Positions 39,108 through 47,879 are shown, numbered from the stretch's first letter. The stretch: DNA of 57,953 nucleotides from an uncultured Oscillospiraceae bacterium (GCA_910588045.1 CAJUPS010000012.1:1-57953); one strand, 5' to 3'. A program made the numbers and translations. Notes: generated by a model not told the origin, from the sequence alone.

Positions 39108-40655
39108 TTATGATTCGATGGTCCACTCCGTGACGTTCCAGAAGATACCCACCCCGTGGTGCCCCAGAACCGTGTCGGGTGCAATGCCCTTCAGGGAGGA
39201 GGAGGCCACGTAGTCCGCGTCCACGTAGCAGATGAACGCATAGGCGGGATCGTTGGCGAGGGCGGTCTGGAAGTTGGCATACGCCTCCTTCCGAACGGCG
39301 GGGTCGTCGGACTGCCGCGCCTCGGTGAGGTACTGGTCCACCAGGGGGTTGGAGTAGCCGGAGTAGTTGGCCCCCTTGTCGGTGCCGAAGACCTTGTAGG
39401 TGTGGTCGTCGGCGTCGAAGGGACTGCCCCAGCCGATGAGGTAGGCCATCTGTCCGCCCCAGTCCACCTTGGCGGGGACCTCCACGGTGCAGTTGATGCC
39501 AACTTCTTTCAGCTGCTGGGCCGCGGCCTGGGCCATGTCCAGCCGGACCTGGTCCCCCGCGCCCACGCTGATGACGAATCCGACCTCCTGACCGCCGCGC
39601 TCATAGAAGCCGTTGGGGCCCATGACGCACCCGGCGTCCTCCAGGACGCGCCTGGCCTGCTCAGGGCTGTAGTCGTAGTGCTCCACATCCTCGTGGTTGT
39701 AGATGTTCCGCTGGAGGGGCCCATAGGCCGTCACGCCGCGCCCCAGCACTACCGCGTCCAAAATGGCCTGCCGGTCGATGGCATAGCACACAGCGGGGAT
39801 CAGGTCCCGGTTCTCCTGCCAGTAGGGGTTCCAGAAGTTAAAGAGGATGCCCCGATAGTCGGAGGTCTTCATGTCGTAGACGGTGTAGCCGTCTTTTCCC
39901 AGGAAATTCTCCGCATCCTTGGGGGTCAGGTGGGCCAGGGTCAGCTCCCCGGACTGCATCTGGACGGCCTTGGCGTTGTCGTCGGGGACGATCTTGAAGA
40001 TGATCTTCTCAATGTTGGCGGGACCCTTGAAGTAGTCCCCGTTCCGGACCAGGGTGATGGCCTGTCCCTCGTCCCAGCTGGCCAGCTTGTAGGGCCCGGT
40101 GCCCACGGGGGAGCGGAAAAAGGCGGATTCCTGCATGTCCTCGCCCTCCAACAGGTGCTTGGGCAGTATGGCCATCGTCATGTAGTCCAGGAAGGCCACA
40201 TTGGGGGCCGAGAGGCGGAAGGAAATGGTGTGCTCGTCGATGACGGTGATCTCTTCCACGTCCTCATAGTTGGGGGCGTTCTCGGAGCCGTTTTCCGGGT
40301 CCATGATGGCCTCGATGGTGAACTTCACGTCCTCGGCAGTGAAGGGCTCGCCGTCGTGCCACTTGACGTTTTCCTCCAGATGAAAGGTGTACGTGCAGGC
40401 GTCCTCGTCGAAGGTCCAGTTTTTCGCCAGACCGGCCGTGACCTGGTTGTCCCCGTCGTGGGCGGTGAGGCCGTTGAATAGCAGGATGTTGATTTCCCCG
40501 TGCTCGTCCATGGCGGGGTTGATGCGGGTATAGTCCCCGCTGGCGTAGACCAGAGGGCGGCTGTCGCCCTGGCTCTCGTCACTTCCGCTGTCTCCGCCGC
40601 AGGCCGTGAGGCCCAGCAGCAGGGCCAGCAGCAGGGATAGAACGCATTTTTTCAT
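39108..40655 (-). CDS. Peptide-type ABC substrate-binding lipoprotein (SBP family 5)
   Basis: 515 residues. Signal peptide MKKCVLSLLLALLLGLTACG with lipobox LTAC (Cys 19). The family 5 pattern is clear: NILLFNGLTAHDG, LAKNWTFDEDACTYTFHLEE, VKWHDGEPFTAEDVKFTIEA, GTGPYKLASWDEGQAITLVR and YDYSPEQARRVLEDAG. Captures a peptide or similar ligand outside the membrane and delivers it to the B/C permeases. Start ATG 40653-40655 has GGAGG upstream. First gene of the operon, behind a TTGCGC/TATAAT promoter. The whole unit separates yvcK from whiA. Confidence 0.94.
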   Translation of the reverse strand: MKKCVLSLLLALLLGLTACGGDSGSDESQGDSRPLVYASGDYTRINPAMDEHGEINILLFNGLTAHDGDNQVTAGLAKNWTFDEDACTYTFHLEENVKWHDGEPFTAEDVKFTIEAIMDPENGSENAPNYEDVEEITVIDEHTISFRLSAPNVAFLDYMTMAILPKHLLEGEDMQESAFFRSPVGTGPYKLASWDEGQAITLVRNGDYFKGPANIEKIIFKIVPDDNAKAVQMQSGELTLAHLTPKDAENFLGKDGYTVYDMKTSDYRGILFNFWNPYWQENRDLIPAVCYAIDRQAILDAVVLGRGVTAYGPLQRNIYNHEDVEHYDYSPEQARRVLEDAGCVMGPNGFYERGGQEVGFVISVGAGDQVRLDMAQAAAQQLKEVGINCTVEVPAKVDWGGQMAYLIGWGSPFDADDHTYKVFGTDKGANYSGYSNPLVDQYLTEARQSDDPAVRKEAYANFQTALANDPAYAFICYVDADYVASSSLKGIAPDTVLGHHGVGIFWNVTEWTIES

Positions 40656-40703
40656 CAGTGGTTTTCCTCCGTGGGCAAATAAAATTTTGGTTAACCGCTG
40701 ATT

Positions 40704-40732
40704 ATTATAATGGACAGCTTTTCCCCGCGCAA
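40704..40732 (-). promoter_or_regulatory. Promoter of the peptide-type ABC operon
   Basis: The minus strand reads TTGCGC (40727-40732), a 17-base spacer and TATAAT (40704-40709), 48 bases before the first start codon. Confidence 0.7.
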
Positions 40733-40787
40733 GCCGGGAGGGGGGATAGTTTTTCAGACAAAATTCTGATCCGGCATAGCGGCGCAA

Positions 40788-40830
40788 AAACCGGACGGCC
40801 TCATACACCGATCAAGCCGTCCGGTTTCCG
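40788..40830 (-). terminator. Terminator of the ComFB-like gene
   Basis: AAACCGGACGGC (40788-40799) pairs with GCCGTCCGGTTT (40816-40827). On the minus strand it ends in TTTTTGCG. Confidence 0.85.
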
Positions 40831-40846
40831 TGTAGAATACAGGTTC

Positions 40847-41110
40847 TTAATGCCTGGGAGACTCCTTAACCGTCTGCGCGGCGCGGATCAGGGCGGTGCG
40901 GACGTCCGTCAGGTGCTGGATGCGCATGGCGTCCGCCTTGCTGATGGAGCCTCCGGCCTGCGTGACCACGTACCGACAGGGCAGGTTGTTCAGTGCGCAG
41001 GCGATGATGTCGTTCCGGCACTGCTCGCAAAGGCAGCAGTCCAGCTCTGGCTCTAACTCCTTCAACATCTCCTCACAGATGGTTTCCATCATATTGACAT
41101 ATAGCTTCAA
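40847..41110 (-). CDS. ComFB-like late-competence-type protein, TTG start
   Basis: 87 residues. The pattern NMMETICEEMLKELEPELDC, CCLCEQCRNDIIACALNNLP and CRYVVTQAGG is the ComFB family (PF10719): two helices with a Cys cluster (C-C-x-C-x-x-C) and the LPxRYV segment. ComFB-like proteins occur in competence operons, and recent work links some to cyclic dinucleotide binding, which I recall but cannot test here. Start choice: an in-frame ATG at 41125 lies inside AGTAATGGAGGTGATC, whose GGAGGTGAT is a nearly perfect ribosome site, so the TTG at 41108-41110 is the better start. It is a monocistronic unit with its own terminator. Confidence 0.82.
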   Translation of the reverse strand: MKLYVNMMETICEEMLKELEPELDCCLCEQCRNDIIACALNNLPCRYVVTQAGGSISKADAMRIQHLTDVRTALIRAAQTVKESPRH

Positions 41111-41216
41111 TGCGATCACCTCCATTACTTTATATCATTTGAAGCCGGAATTGTCAATGAGCGCAGGTCAGAAATCTGCATGAAATTCGGCCGATGGAAA
41201 ATATTTAGAACAGTTG

Positions 41217-41245
41217 TTGATTTATTCGGGGGAGAATGGTATACT
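41217..41245 (+). promoter_or_regulatory. Promoter of whiA
   Basis: TTGATT (41217-41222), a 17-base spacer and TATACT (41240-41245), 25 bases before the start codon. Confidence 0.75.
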
Positions 41246-41270
41246 GAGGAAAAAATCAGGAGGCTGTACC

Positions 41271-42164
41271 ATGTCCTTTTCCAGCGATGTAAAAACCGAA
41301 TTGTGCCGCACCGGCCCGGACAAGCCCTGCTGTGCCCGGGCGGAGGCCTATGGCGCGCTGCTCTACGGCAACACCTTCACCGCCCGGGAGGTGCGCCTGA
41401 TCACGGAGAGCGAGAGCTTCGCCGCCCGGCTGCCCCAACTGCTGGACCGGGCTTTCGGTCTGCGGTTTGACCGGCTCCCGGCGGCGGGGGAGCGGAAGTA
41501 CATCTTCCAGCTCACCGACGGGGAGAAGATTCGCCGGATCATCGACGCCTTTGGCTTCGACTCCCGCCAGAGCCCGGTGCTGCATATCAATTTCGGCTTG
41601 CTGGAGGAGGAGTGCTGCCGCTCAGCGTTCCTGCGGGGGGCGTTCCTGGCGGGGGGAAGCGTGACGGAGCCCAGCAAGGGGTATCACCTGGAGCTGGTGA
41701 CCAGTCACGCGCAAGCCAGCCGGGAGCTGCTGGCTCTGCTCACGGACATGGGGCGTCAGCCGGGGCAGACGGCCCGCAACGGCAGTCATGTGACCTATTT
41801 CAAGAACAGCGAGCAAATCGAGGAGCTGCTCACCCTCATGGGTGCGCCGGTGTCGGCCATGGAGCTGATGAATGCCAAGGCGGAGAAGGAGCTGCGCAAC
41901 AGCGTGAACCGCCGGGTGAACTGTGAGGCGGCCAACCTGGACAAGGCGGTGGATGCCGCCCAGGAGCAGTTGGAGGCCATTCGGCGGCTGTACGGCCTGG
42001 ACCGGGTGGAGGGTCTGAGCGCATCGCTGAAGGAGACCATCGTGCTGCGGGAGACGTATCCGGAGCTGACCCTGAGCCAGCTGGCGGAGGAGTTCGAGCC
42101 GCCCATCACCAAGAGCTGCCTGAACCACCGGCTGCGGAAGCTGATCGAGTTGAGCAAGGCGTAG
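41271..42164 (+). CDS. whiA: WhiA-family DNA-binding protein
   Basis: 297 residues. An N-terminal degenerate LAGLIDADG-type domain (about 1-190; MSFSSDVKTELCR start, AYGALLYGNTF, RSAFLRGAFLAGGSVTEPSK) is joined to a C-terminal HTH (about 210-295; NRRVNCEAANLDKAVDAAQE, LRETYPELTLSQLAEEFEPP, KSCLNHRLRKL). It controls sporulation septation in Streptomyces and influences cell division in Bacillus. The ATG has CAGGAGG upstream. Normally it directly follows yvcK; here it has its own promoter after the ABC island. An MBL hydrolase gene follows after 13 bases. Confidence 0.96.
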   Translation: MSFSSDVKTELCRTGPDKPCCARAEAYGALLYGNTFTAREVRLITESESFAARLPQLLDRAFGLRFDRLPAAGERKYIFQLTDGEKIRRIIDAFGFDSRQSPVLHINFGLLEEECCRSAFLRGAFLAGGSVTEPSKGYHLELVTSHAQASRELLALLTDMGRQPGQTARNGSHVTYFKNSEQIEELLTLMGAPVSAMELMNAKAEKELRNSVNRRVNCEAANLDKAVDAAQEQLEAIRRLYGLDRVEGLSASLKETIVLRETYPELTLSQLAEEFEPPITKSCLNHRLRKLIELSKA

Positions 42165-42177
42165 GGAGGAAGAGAGA

Positions 42178-42975
42178 ATGAGAATCACCGCATTAGTGGA
42201 GAACCGCTCGGACTGCGGGCTGATCCCGGTCCATGGGCTGTCGCTGTATATCGAGACAGAGAGGCACAAATTACTCTTTGACCTGGGGCCGGATGATACG
42301 CTGCTGAAGAATGCGGAGAAGAGGGGCATCGACTTGGGAGAAGTGGACACGGTCGTGATCTCCCACGGGCACTATGACCACGGCGGGGCCCTGGCGGCGT
42401 TTCTCCAGGTCAATCAGACGGCGAAGGTCTATGTCCAGAGAAGGGCGTTTGAGAAGCACTATTCCAAGGCGCTGGGGGTCGTCAAGGTTCCCATCGGCCT
42501 GGACCGGAAGCTGATGGAGCACCCTCAGATGGTGTTGCTGGAAGGAGAGTGTCGGGTGGACGAGGAGCTGCTTCTGTTTACGGTGGCGGATACCTCCAGA
42601 TTTCACTCCGTGGCCAATGACACGCTGTACGATGAAAAGGGGCGGGATACATTTGCTCATGAGCAGGACCTGATCATTTTTGGGGAGAAAACCGTACTCA
42701 TCATGGGCTGTGGGCACTGCGGAGTGGTGAACATTCTGGAGCGAGCGAGGGAGTATGCGCCAAGTCTCTGCGTCGGAGGGTATCACTTGAGCGTCCCGGC
42801 AACGAAGAAGACGATACCGGAAGAAGTCCTTGAGGGGATTGCCGGAGAGCTGAACAGATATGACATGGACTTTTATACCTGTCATTGCACCGGGGAGGGG
42901 GCCTACCGGTATCTGTCCCATCGGGTGCCAAGGATGCACTACCTCTCCTGTGGGGAGAAGATTGAGATTTGCTGA
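42178..42975 (+). CDS. MBL-fold metallo-hydrolase
   Basis: 265 residues. The metal-binding signature is SHGHYDHGG (H-x-H-x-D-H) at about residues 62-70, with further ligands in IMGCGHCGVVNIL and the C-terminal DFYTCHCTG. The start ITALVENRSDCG and the GGYHL segment resemble the dihydropterin/aminobenzene phosphate synthase-like subgroup of MBL proteins. The reaction is not known. The ATG follows GGGAGGAAGAG, 13 bases after whiA, so co-transcription is likely. The stop codon lies within a perfect hairpin. Confidence 0.88.
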   Translation: MRITALVENRSDCGLIPVHGLSLYIETERHKLLFDLGPDDTLLKNAEKRGIDLGEVDTVVISHGHYDHGGALAAFLQVNQTAKVYVQRRAFEKHYSKALGVVKVPIGLDRKLMEHPQMVLLEGECRVDEELLLFTVADTSRFHSVANDTLYDEKGRDTFAHEQDLIIFGEKTVLIMGCGHCGVVNILERAREYAPSLCVGGYHLSVPATKKTIPEEVLEGIAGELNRYDMDFYTCHCTGEGAYRYLSHRVPRMHYLSCGEKIEIC

Positions 42976-42993
42976 TGTTCTGAGAACATCAGC
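42971..42993 (+). other. Perfect hairpin covering the MBL stop codon
   Basis: GCTGATGTTC (42971-42980), loop TGA, GAACATCAGC (42984-42993). It contains the TGA stop of the MBL gene at 42973-42975 and has no T tract. It may be an mRNA stability or partial termination element ahead of dnaE. Confidence 0.6.
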
Positions 42994-43018
42994 ATAGCGC
43001 GAAACAAAACGACTTGCC

Positions 43019-43039
43019 TTGCGCCGCGCAGCGGCGCAA
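43019..43039 (+). other. Perfect GC hairpin in the dnaE leader
   Basis: TTGCGCCGC (43019-43027), GCA, GCGGCGCAA (43031-43039). It ends 21 bases before the dnaE start and close to its ribosome site GAGG, so it could tune translation. Confidence 0.55.
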
Positions 43040-43060
43040 AAGAAAGATAGAGGTAACGAG

Positions 43061-46000
43061 ATGTCTTTTGTCCACCTCCACGTCCACACGGAGTACAGCC
43101 TCCTGGACGGTTTCTGCAAAATCAGCGGGTTAGCAAAACGAGTAAAGGAACTGGGCCAGACCGCCGTGGCGGTCACGGACCACGGCGTCATGTACGGGGC
43201 CATTGACTTCTACCGGGCCTGTCTGGATGAGGGAATCAAACCAATCATCGGCTGTGAGGTCTACGTGACGCCCTCCGGCCGGAGGCGCTTCGACCGCGTC
43301 CACGAGCTGGACGCGGAGAGCCGCCACCTTGTGCTGCTCTGCCGCAATGAGGAGGGGTACAGGAACCTCAGCTATCTGGTCAGCATGGGCTTTGTGGAGG
43401 GATTCTACATCAAGCCCAGGATCGACATGGAGCTGCTGCGGCAGCACAGCGGCGGGCTCATCGCCCTGTCTGCCTGCCTGGCGGGGGAAATCCCGAGACG
43501 GCTGGTGAACGGGGAGTACGAAAATGCAAAAGCCTACGCCCTGGAGATGCGGGACATCTTCGGGGAGGACGGGTTCTACCTGGAGCTCCAGGACCACGGC
43601 ATCCGGAATCAGGCGGTGGTGAACCAGGGGCTGCTGCGGATTCATGAGGAGACCGGCATCCCGCTGGTGTGTACCAACGACTGCCACTACCTGGCCCCGG
43701 AGGACGCGGAGGCCCATGACGTGCTGCTGTGCATCCAGACCGGGAAGCTGGTGGAGGACGAGAAGCGGATGCGCTATGAGCCGAGGAACTTCTATGTCCG
43801 CTCCACCGAGGAAATGGAGAAATTGTTCGGCAAGTACCCGGAGGCTATTGCGAATACCGGGCGGATTGCCGAGATGTGCAGCCTGGAATTTACGTTCGGC
43901 AAGTACCACCTGCCGGAGTTCCGGGTTCCGGAGGGGGAGACGGCGGAGACGTATATCCGGAAGCTGTGCGAGGAGGGGTTTCAGGCCAAGTACCGGGAGG
44001 AGCACCCGGAGTACCACCGGCAGTTGGACTATGAACTGGATATGATCGAGAAGATGGGGTTTACCGACTACTTCCTCATCGTCTCCGATTTTGTGCGTTT
44101 CGCCCGGGGAGCGGGCATCCCCGTGGGACCGGGGAGAGGGTCCGCCGCGGGCAGCATGGTCTCCTACTGCCTGGGCATCACCGATGTGGAGCCCATGAAG
44201 TATGGGCTGTACTTCGAGCGGTTTCTCAACCCGGAGCGGGTGAGTATGCCGGATATTGACATGGATTTTGGCGACGCCCGGCGGGACGAGGTCGTCGATT
44301 ACGTCCGGAAGAAATACGGCGACGACCGGGTGGCGCAGATCGTCACCTTCGGCACCATGGCCGCCCGGGCCGCCATCCGGGACGTGGGGCGGGTGCTGAA
44401 TCTGCCCTACGCCGAGGCGGATATGGTGGCCAAGCAGGTGCCCGCGGGCCCGGGGGCTCTGCACATTACCCTGGATGACGCCCTGCGGCTGTCGAAGCCG
44501 CTGAAGGACATGTACGACGGCGACGAGCGGATCAAAAAGCTGATCGATACCGCCAAGGCCCTGGAGGGGATGCCCCGCCACGCCTCCACCCATGCCGCCG
44601 GGGTGGTCATCACCAAGGACCCGGTGGTATCCTACGTCCCGCTGGCGAAAAACGACGATACTGTCGTCTGCCAGTACACCATGGTGACCCTGGAGGAGCT
44701 GGGACTGCTGAAGATGGACTTTTTGGGCCTGCGGAACCTGACGGTGCTGGACGACGCGGTGCAGATGGTCCGGCAGCGGGAACCCGACTTCCGGCTGGAG
44801 GACATTCCGGAGGACGACCAGGCGGTCTACGATATGCTCACCCAAGGGAAGACCGCCGGGGTGTTCCAGATGGAGTCCTCCGGGATGACGGGGGTGTGCG
44901 TGCGGCTCAAGCCCCAGTCCATCGAGGATCTGACGGCGATCGTGGCGCTGTACCGGCCGGGACCGATGGAGTCCATCCCCAGGTTTATCGCCTGTAAGCA
45001 CGACCCTTCGCTGGTGACATACAAGCACCCGGCGTTGGAGCCGATCCTGTCTATCACCTATGGGTGCATCGTCTACCAGGAACAGGTCATGCAGATCTTC
45101 CAGCAGCTGGCGGGGTACTCCCTGGGGCAGGCCGACATGGTGCGGCGGGCCATGAGCAAGAAGAAGGCCAAGGATATCGCCAGGGAGCAGGAGGCGTTTT
45201 TGCACGGGGACCCGGGGCGGAATATCGCGGGCTGTGTGGCCAACGGGATTCCGGAGGATGTCGCGCAGGCGATTTACGATGAGATCTATGATTTTGCAAA
45301 CTACGCCTTCAATAAGGCGCACGCGGTGTGCTACGCTGTGGTGGCCTATCAGACGGCGTGGTTCAAGCTCCACTATCCGAAGGAATATATGGCGGCCCTG
45401 CTGACCTCGGTGCTGGCCGTGTCGGACAAGGTGTCGGGGTATATCAGCGAGTGCCGGGAGATGGGCATCGCCCTGCTGCCGCCGGACATCAACCGCTCCT
45501 TCGACAGCTTCACCGTGGAGGAGGGGGGCATCCGATTCGGTCTGGTGGCGATCAAGAACATTGGCAGGGGCTTTATCCAGAGCGTGGTGAAGGAGCGGGA
45601 CAGGGGCGGGCCGTTTACTGGCTTCCAAGATTTCTGTCAGCGGATGCATGGCTCGGAGGTCAACAAGCGTGCGGTGGAGAATCTGATCCGGGCGGGGGCT
45701 TTTGACAGCTTCGGCGCCTTCCGCAGCCAGCTGATTGCGGTCAGTGACAAGCTGCTGGACTCTATTGCCGGAAGTCGGCGGCAGAACGTGGACGGCCAGA
45801 TGGACTTTTTTGGCATGTCCACACAGAACGCCGGGCGTTCCGGGGCCGGGATCCAGTTGCCCAATATTCCGGAATTTGCCCTGGATGAGCGGATGCGGCA
45901 GGAACGGGAGGTCACAGGGATGTACCTCTCGGGACACCCCATGAACGCCTACCGGGAGGCGGCCAAGGCCGCGGGGGCGGTGCCTATCGGGGCCATCAAC

Positions 46001-46564
46001 GAGGACTTTTCCCAGGAGGGGGGAGGTACGCTCTACCGGGACGAGCAGGCCATCTCTGTGGCGGGCATTGTCACCGCCTATCGCGCCCGGCCTACCCGCA
46101 GCGGCAGTCTCATGGCGTATGCGACGGTGGAGGATGACACGGGGGCCATCGAGCTGATCTGTTTTACCAGGACTGTGGAGCGCTTCGGGCGGATGCTGAG
46201 TCCGGACAGCGCGGTGCTGGTGCGCGGGAAGCTCTCCGTGCGGGACGAGAAGCCGCCGCAGATCATGTGCGACGAGGTCTACGCCCTGCGGAGCGGGGAA
46301 AAGCTGGCGCCTCCGGCGGCGGCGAAGGCCCCTACGGGGGTCCAGGTGATGGAGGGAAAGGCGCTGTGGCTGCGGCTGCCCTCTGCCGACTCGCCGGTGC
46401 TGGGGCACATTAACCGGGTGATTGCCATGTTCCCGGGGAGTACGCCCGCCAGGATCTTCTTTGCGGATACCGGGAAGCGCATGGGTACGAAATGTCTGCT
46501 CGGGAAGTCCCTGGTGGAGGAACTCCATAAGGTCCTGGGGGAGGAGAATGTGGTCATTCAGTAG
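43061..46564 (+). CDS. dnaE: DNA polymerase III alpha subunit, DnaE type
   Basis: 1167 residues. PHP domain at the start (FVHLHVHTEYSLLDG, DHGVMYGAIDFYRA), polymerase core with PGRGSAAGSMVSYCLGITDV and the metal-binding PDIDMDFGDARRDEVVDY, then a zinc-free fingers region (MEMS-type FQMESSGMTGVCVRLKP). Tandem HhH (YISECREMGIALLPPDINRS) and an OB fold (about 990-1075, VAGIVTAYRARPTRSG) follow. In PolC-bearing bacteria DnaE usually extends RNA primers and handles lagging-strand synthesis or repair. The ATG follows AGAGGTAAC. It stands 85 bases after the MBL gene with two hairpins in between. Confidence 0.97.
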   Translation: MSFVHLHVHTEYSLLDGFCKISGLAKRVKELGQTAVAVTDHGVMYGAIDFYRACLDEGIKPIIGCEVYVTPSGRRRFDRVHELDAESRHLVLLCRNEEGYRNLSYLVSMGFVEGFYIKPRIDMELLRQHSGGLIALSACLAGEIPRRLVNGEYENAKAYALEMRDIFGEDGFYLELQDHGIRNQAVVNQGLLRIHEETGIPLVCTNDCHYLAPEDAEAHDVLLCIQTGKLVEDEKRMRYEPRNFYVRSTEEMEKLFGKYPEAIANTGRIAEMCSLEFTFGKYHLPEFRVPEGETAETYIRKLCEEGFQAKYREEHPEYHRQLDYELDMIEKMGFTDYFLIVSDFVRFARGAGIPVGPGRGSAAGSMVSYCLGITDVEPMKYGLYFERFLNPERVSMPDIDMDFGDARRDEVVDYVRKKYGDDRVAQIVTFGTMAARAAIRDVGRVLNLPYAEADMVAKQVPAGPGALHITLDDALRLSKPLKDMYDGDERIKKLIDTAKALEGMPRHASTHAAGVVITKDPVVSYVPLAKNDDTVVCQYTMVTLEELGLLKMDFLGLRNLTVLDDAVQMVRQREPDFRLEDIPEDDQAVYDMLTQGKTAGVFQMESSGMTGVCVRLKPQSIEDLTAIVALYRPGPMESIPRFIACKHDPSLVTYKHPALEPILSITYGCIVYQEQVMQIFQQLAGYSLGQADMVRRAMSKKKAKDIAREQEAFLHGDPGRNIAGCVANGIPEDVAQAIYDEIYDFANYAFNKAHAVCYAVVAYQTAWFKLHYPKEYMAALLTSVLAVSDKVSGYISECREMGIALLPPDINRSFDSFTVEEGGIRFGLVAIKNIGRGFIQSVVKERDRGGPFTGFQDFCQRMHGSEVNKRAVENLIRAGAFDSFGAFRSQLIAVSDKLLDSIAGSRRQNVDGQMDFFGMSTQNAGRSGAGIQLPNIPEFALDERMRQEREVTGMYLSGHPMNAYREAAKAAGAVPIGAINEDFSQEGGGTLYRDEQAISVAGIVTAYRARPTRSGSLMAYATVEDDTGAIELICFTRTVERFGRMLSPDSAVLVRGKLSVRDEKPPQIMCDEVYALRSGEKLAPPAAAKAPTGVQVMEGKALWLRLPSADSPVLGHINRVIAMFPGSTPARIFFADTGKRMGTKCLLGKSLVEELHKVLGEENVVIQ

Positions 46565-46620
46565 CTGCGTTAAGGGAGTCTCCGCCGTCCCGGATCCGAG
46601 TGAAAAGCCGTCAAATATTG

Positions 46621-46645
46621 AGGCCCCGGGCATCGCCCGGGGCCT
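46621..46645. terminator. Bidirectional terminator between dnaE and the fusion gene
   Basis: AGGCCCCGGGC pairs with GCCCGGGGCCT around ATC. It lies between two convergent genes and has no long T tract on either side. Confidence 0.7.
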
Positions 46646-46648
46646 TGG

Positions 46649-47761
46649 TCAATGTTCTTGCTCTCCCTTCAGATACTCCTCTGCCGCCAATAGAATTTCC
46701 TCGTCGGTAGAGTAGGTGACCCGTCGGGCGGCCTCGTCGAAGGAAAACCATCCCAGCTGTGAGATCTCCGACTCCTGGGGGTGCTCCTGCCCTCCTGTGG
46801 GGGAGGCGGTGAAGAAGATCACGTCCTTGATCACGCCCGGCTTGGGGGAATAGGTCACCTGCTCACGAAAGGCCGTGTGAATCTCCGATGTGAGCCCCGT
46901 TTCCTCCAGAATCTCCCGGGCGGCGGTCTCGGCCTCCGTTTCGCTGCCCTCCACGTGCCCCTTGGGGAAACTCCAATGCCCGCCGTTGTGCCGCACCAGC
47001 AGGTATTCCCGCCCTCCGTCAGAGGGCCGCCAGACTACCGCGCCGCAGGACTTTTCCTCCCGGGACTTCCGGAACACGCCGCCGTCGCCCCAGGTCCACT
47101 CGCCGCCGTGGGCCCCCAGATCGAAGTGTTGCTTAGCGATTCCCAGGTCCACCAGGGCGAAGGACCCCGTTCCACTCAGCCGCACCCGGACGGTGCCGTC
47201 CTTGCGGTAAGTGAAGCAGTACCCCTGCCGGTTCATCGCGGAGGGGGCGCGCTGTACGGCCGCCATGCCATCCAGGAACCACCGGGGGGCCTCCTCCCAC
47301 CCGGAGGCCAGATCCTCCAGGGGCTTGAGGCTGCGGGCCTTCTCGCCGGAGGGCGCGGGGGAACCGATGGCGGCGATGCAGATGAGCTCCTCGTCCTCCG
47401 CCAGATGGTCCAGACAGCGGTCCCTGTCGTAGGTTCCGCCCACCCAGCAGGTGTGCAGCCCGATGGCCTGGGCGGTGAGGATCAGCTCCTCCCCGTAGTA
47501 GCCGCACTTTTCCTCCAGGTCCGGGCTGCCGGTGGGACCGGCAAAGAGCAGGTAGTTTGAGGCGTTCCTGATGCGCCCCCAGCTCTTGGAGGAGCTGTGG
47601 AAGGGCTCCGGACAGCCGCAGATCAGCTGGATGTGCAGGCCGGAACGGTGGTTGCACTGCGCGACGGATTTCTCCAGCTGCTGCCGCTGTACGGGGGAGA
47701 TCGGCTGGGAGAGAAATTCCCGGCAGGAGGCTCGGGTATAGATGGCTTCGGACAGGGTCAT
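46649..47761 (-). CDS. Nitroreductase-like / Nudix hydrolase fusion protein
   Basis: 370 residues. Residues 1-165 are a nitroreductase-type FMN domain (MTLSEAIYTRASCREFLSQP, GYYGEELILTAQAIGLHTCW, LICIAAIGSPA). Residues about 166-230 (FLDGMAAVQRAPSAMNRQGY, LVDLGIAKQHFDLGA) complete that fold. Residues about 236-365 form a Nudix domain with its box at 268-290 (GHVEGSETEAETAAREILEE plus TGL); GHWSFPKGHVEG is typical of diadenosine-polyphosphate-type Nudix enzymes. Both halves look intact. The ATG follows AAAGGAGGAG. A TTGACA on the minus strand at 47841-47846 with a weak -10 may be its promoter. Confidence 0.88.
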   Translation of the reverse strand: MTLSEAIYTRASCREFLSQPISPVQRQQLEKSVAQCNHRSGLHIQLICGCPEPFHSSSKSWGRIRNASNYLLFAGPTGSPDLEEKCGYYGEELILTAQAIGLHTCWVGGTYDRDRCLDHLAEDEELICIAAIGSPAPSGEKARSLKPLEDLASGWEEAPRWFLDGMAAVQRAPSAMNRQGYCFTYRKDGTVRVRLSGTGSFALVDLGIAKQHFDLGAHGGEWTWGDGGVFRKSREEKSCGAVVWRPSDGGREYLLVRHNGGHWSFPKGHVEGSETEAETAAREILEETGLTSEIHTAFREQVTYSPKPGVIKDVIFFTASPTGGQEHPQESEISQLGWFSFDEAARRVTYSTDEEILLAAEEYLKGEQEH

Positions 47762-47879
47762 GGCTCCTCCTTTCCCGCGGCCGGAAAGGCCCGGAAAAAA
47801 TTTTTCCCATTTTCTCTATTTTTGTGCGAATGGACAGGGATGTCAAGAGAATAAATGTGAAATTTTTGTAAAATCATAC

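Noticed and set aside
43130..46633. A 1167-codon open frame on the minus strand
   Set aside because: It is antisense to dnaE. Composition is that of a shadow frame and no motif is present.
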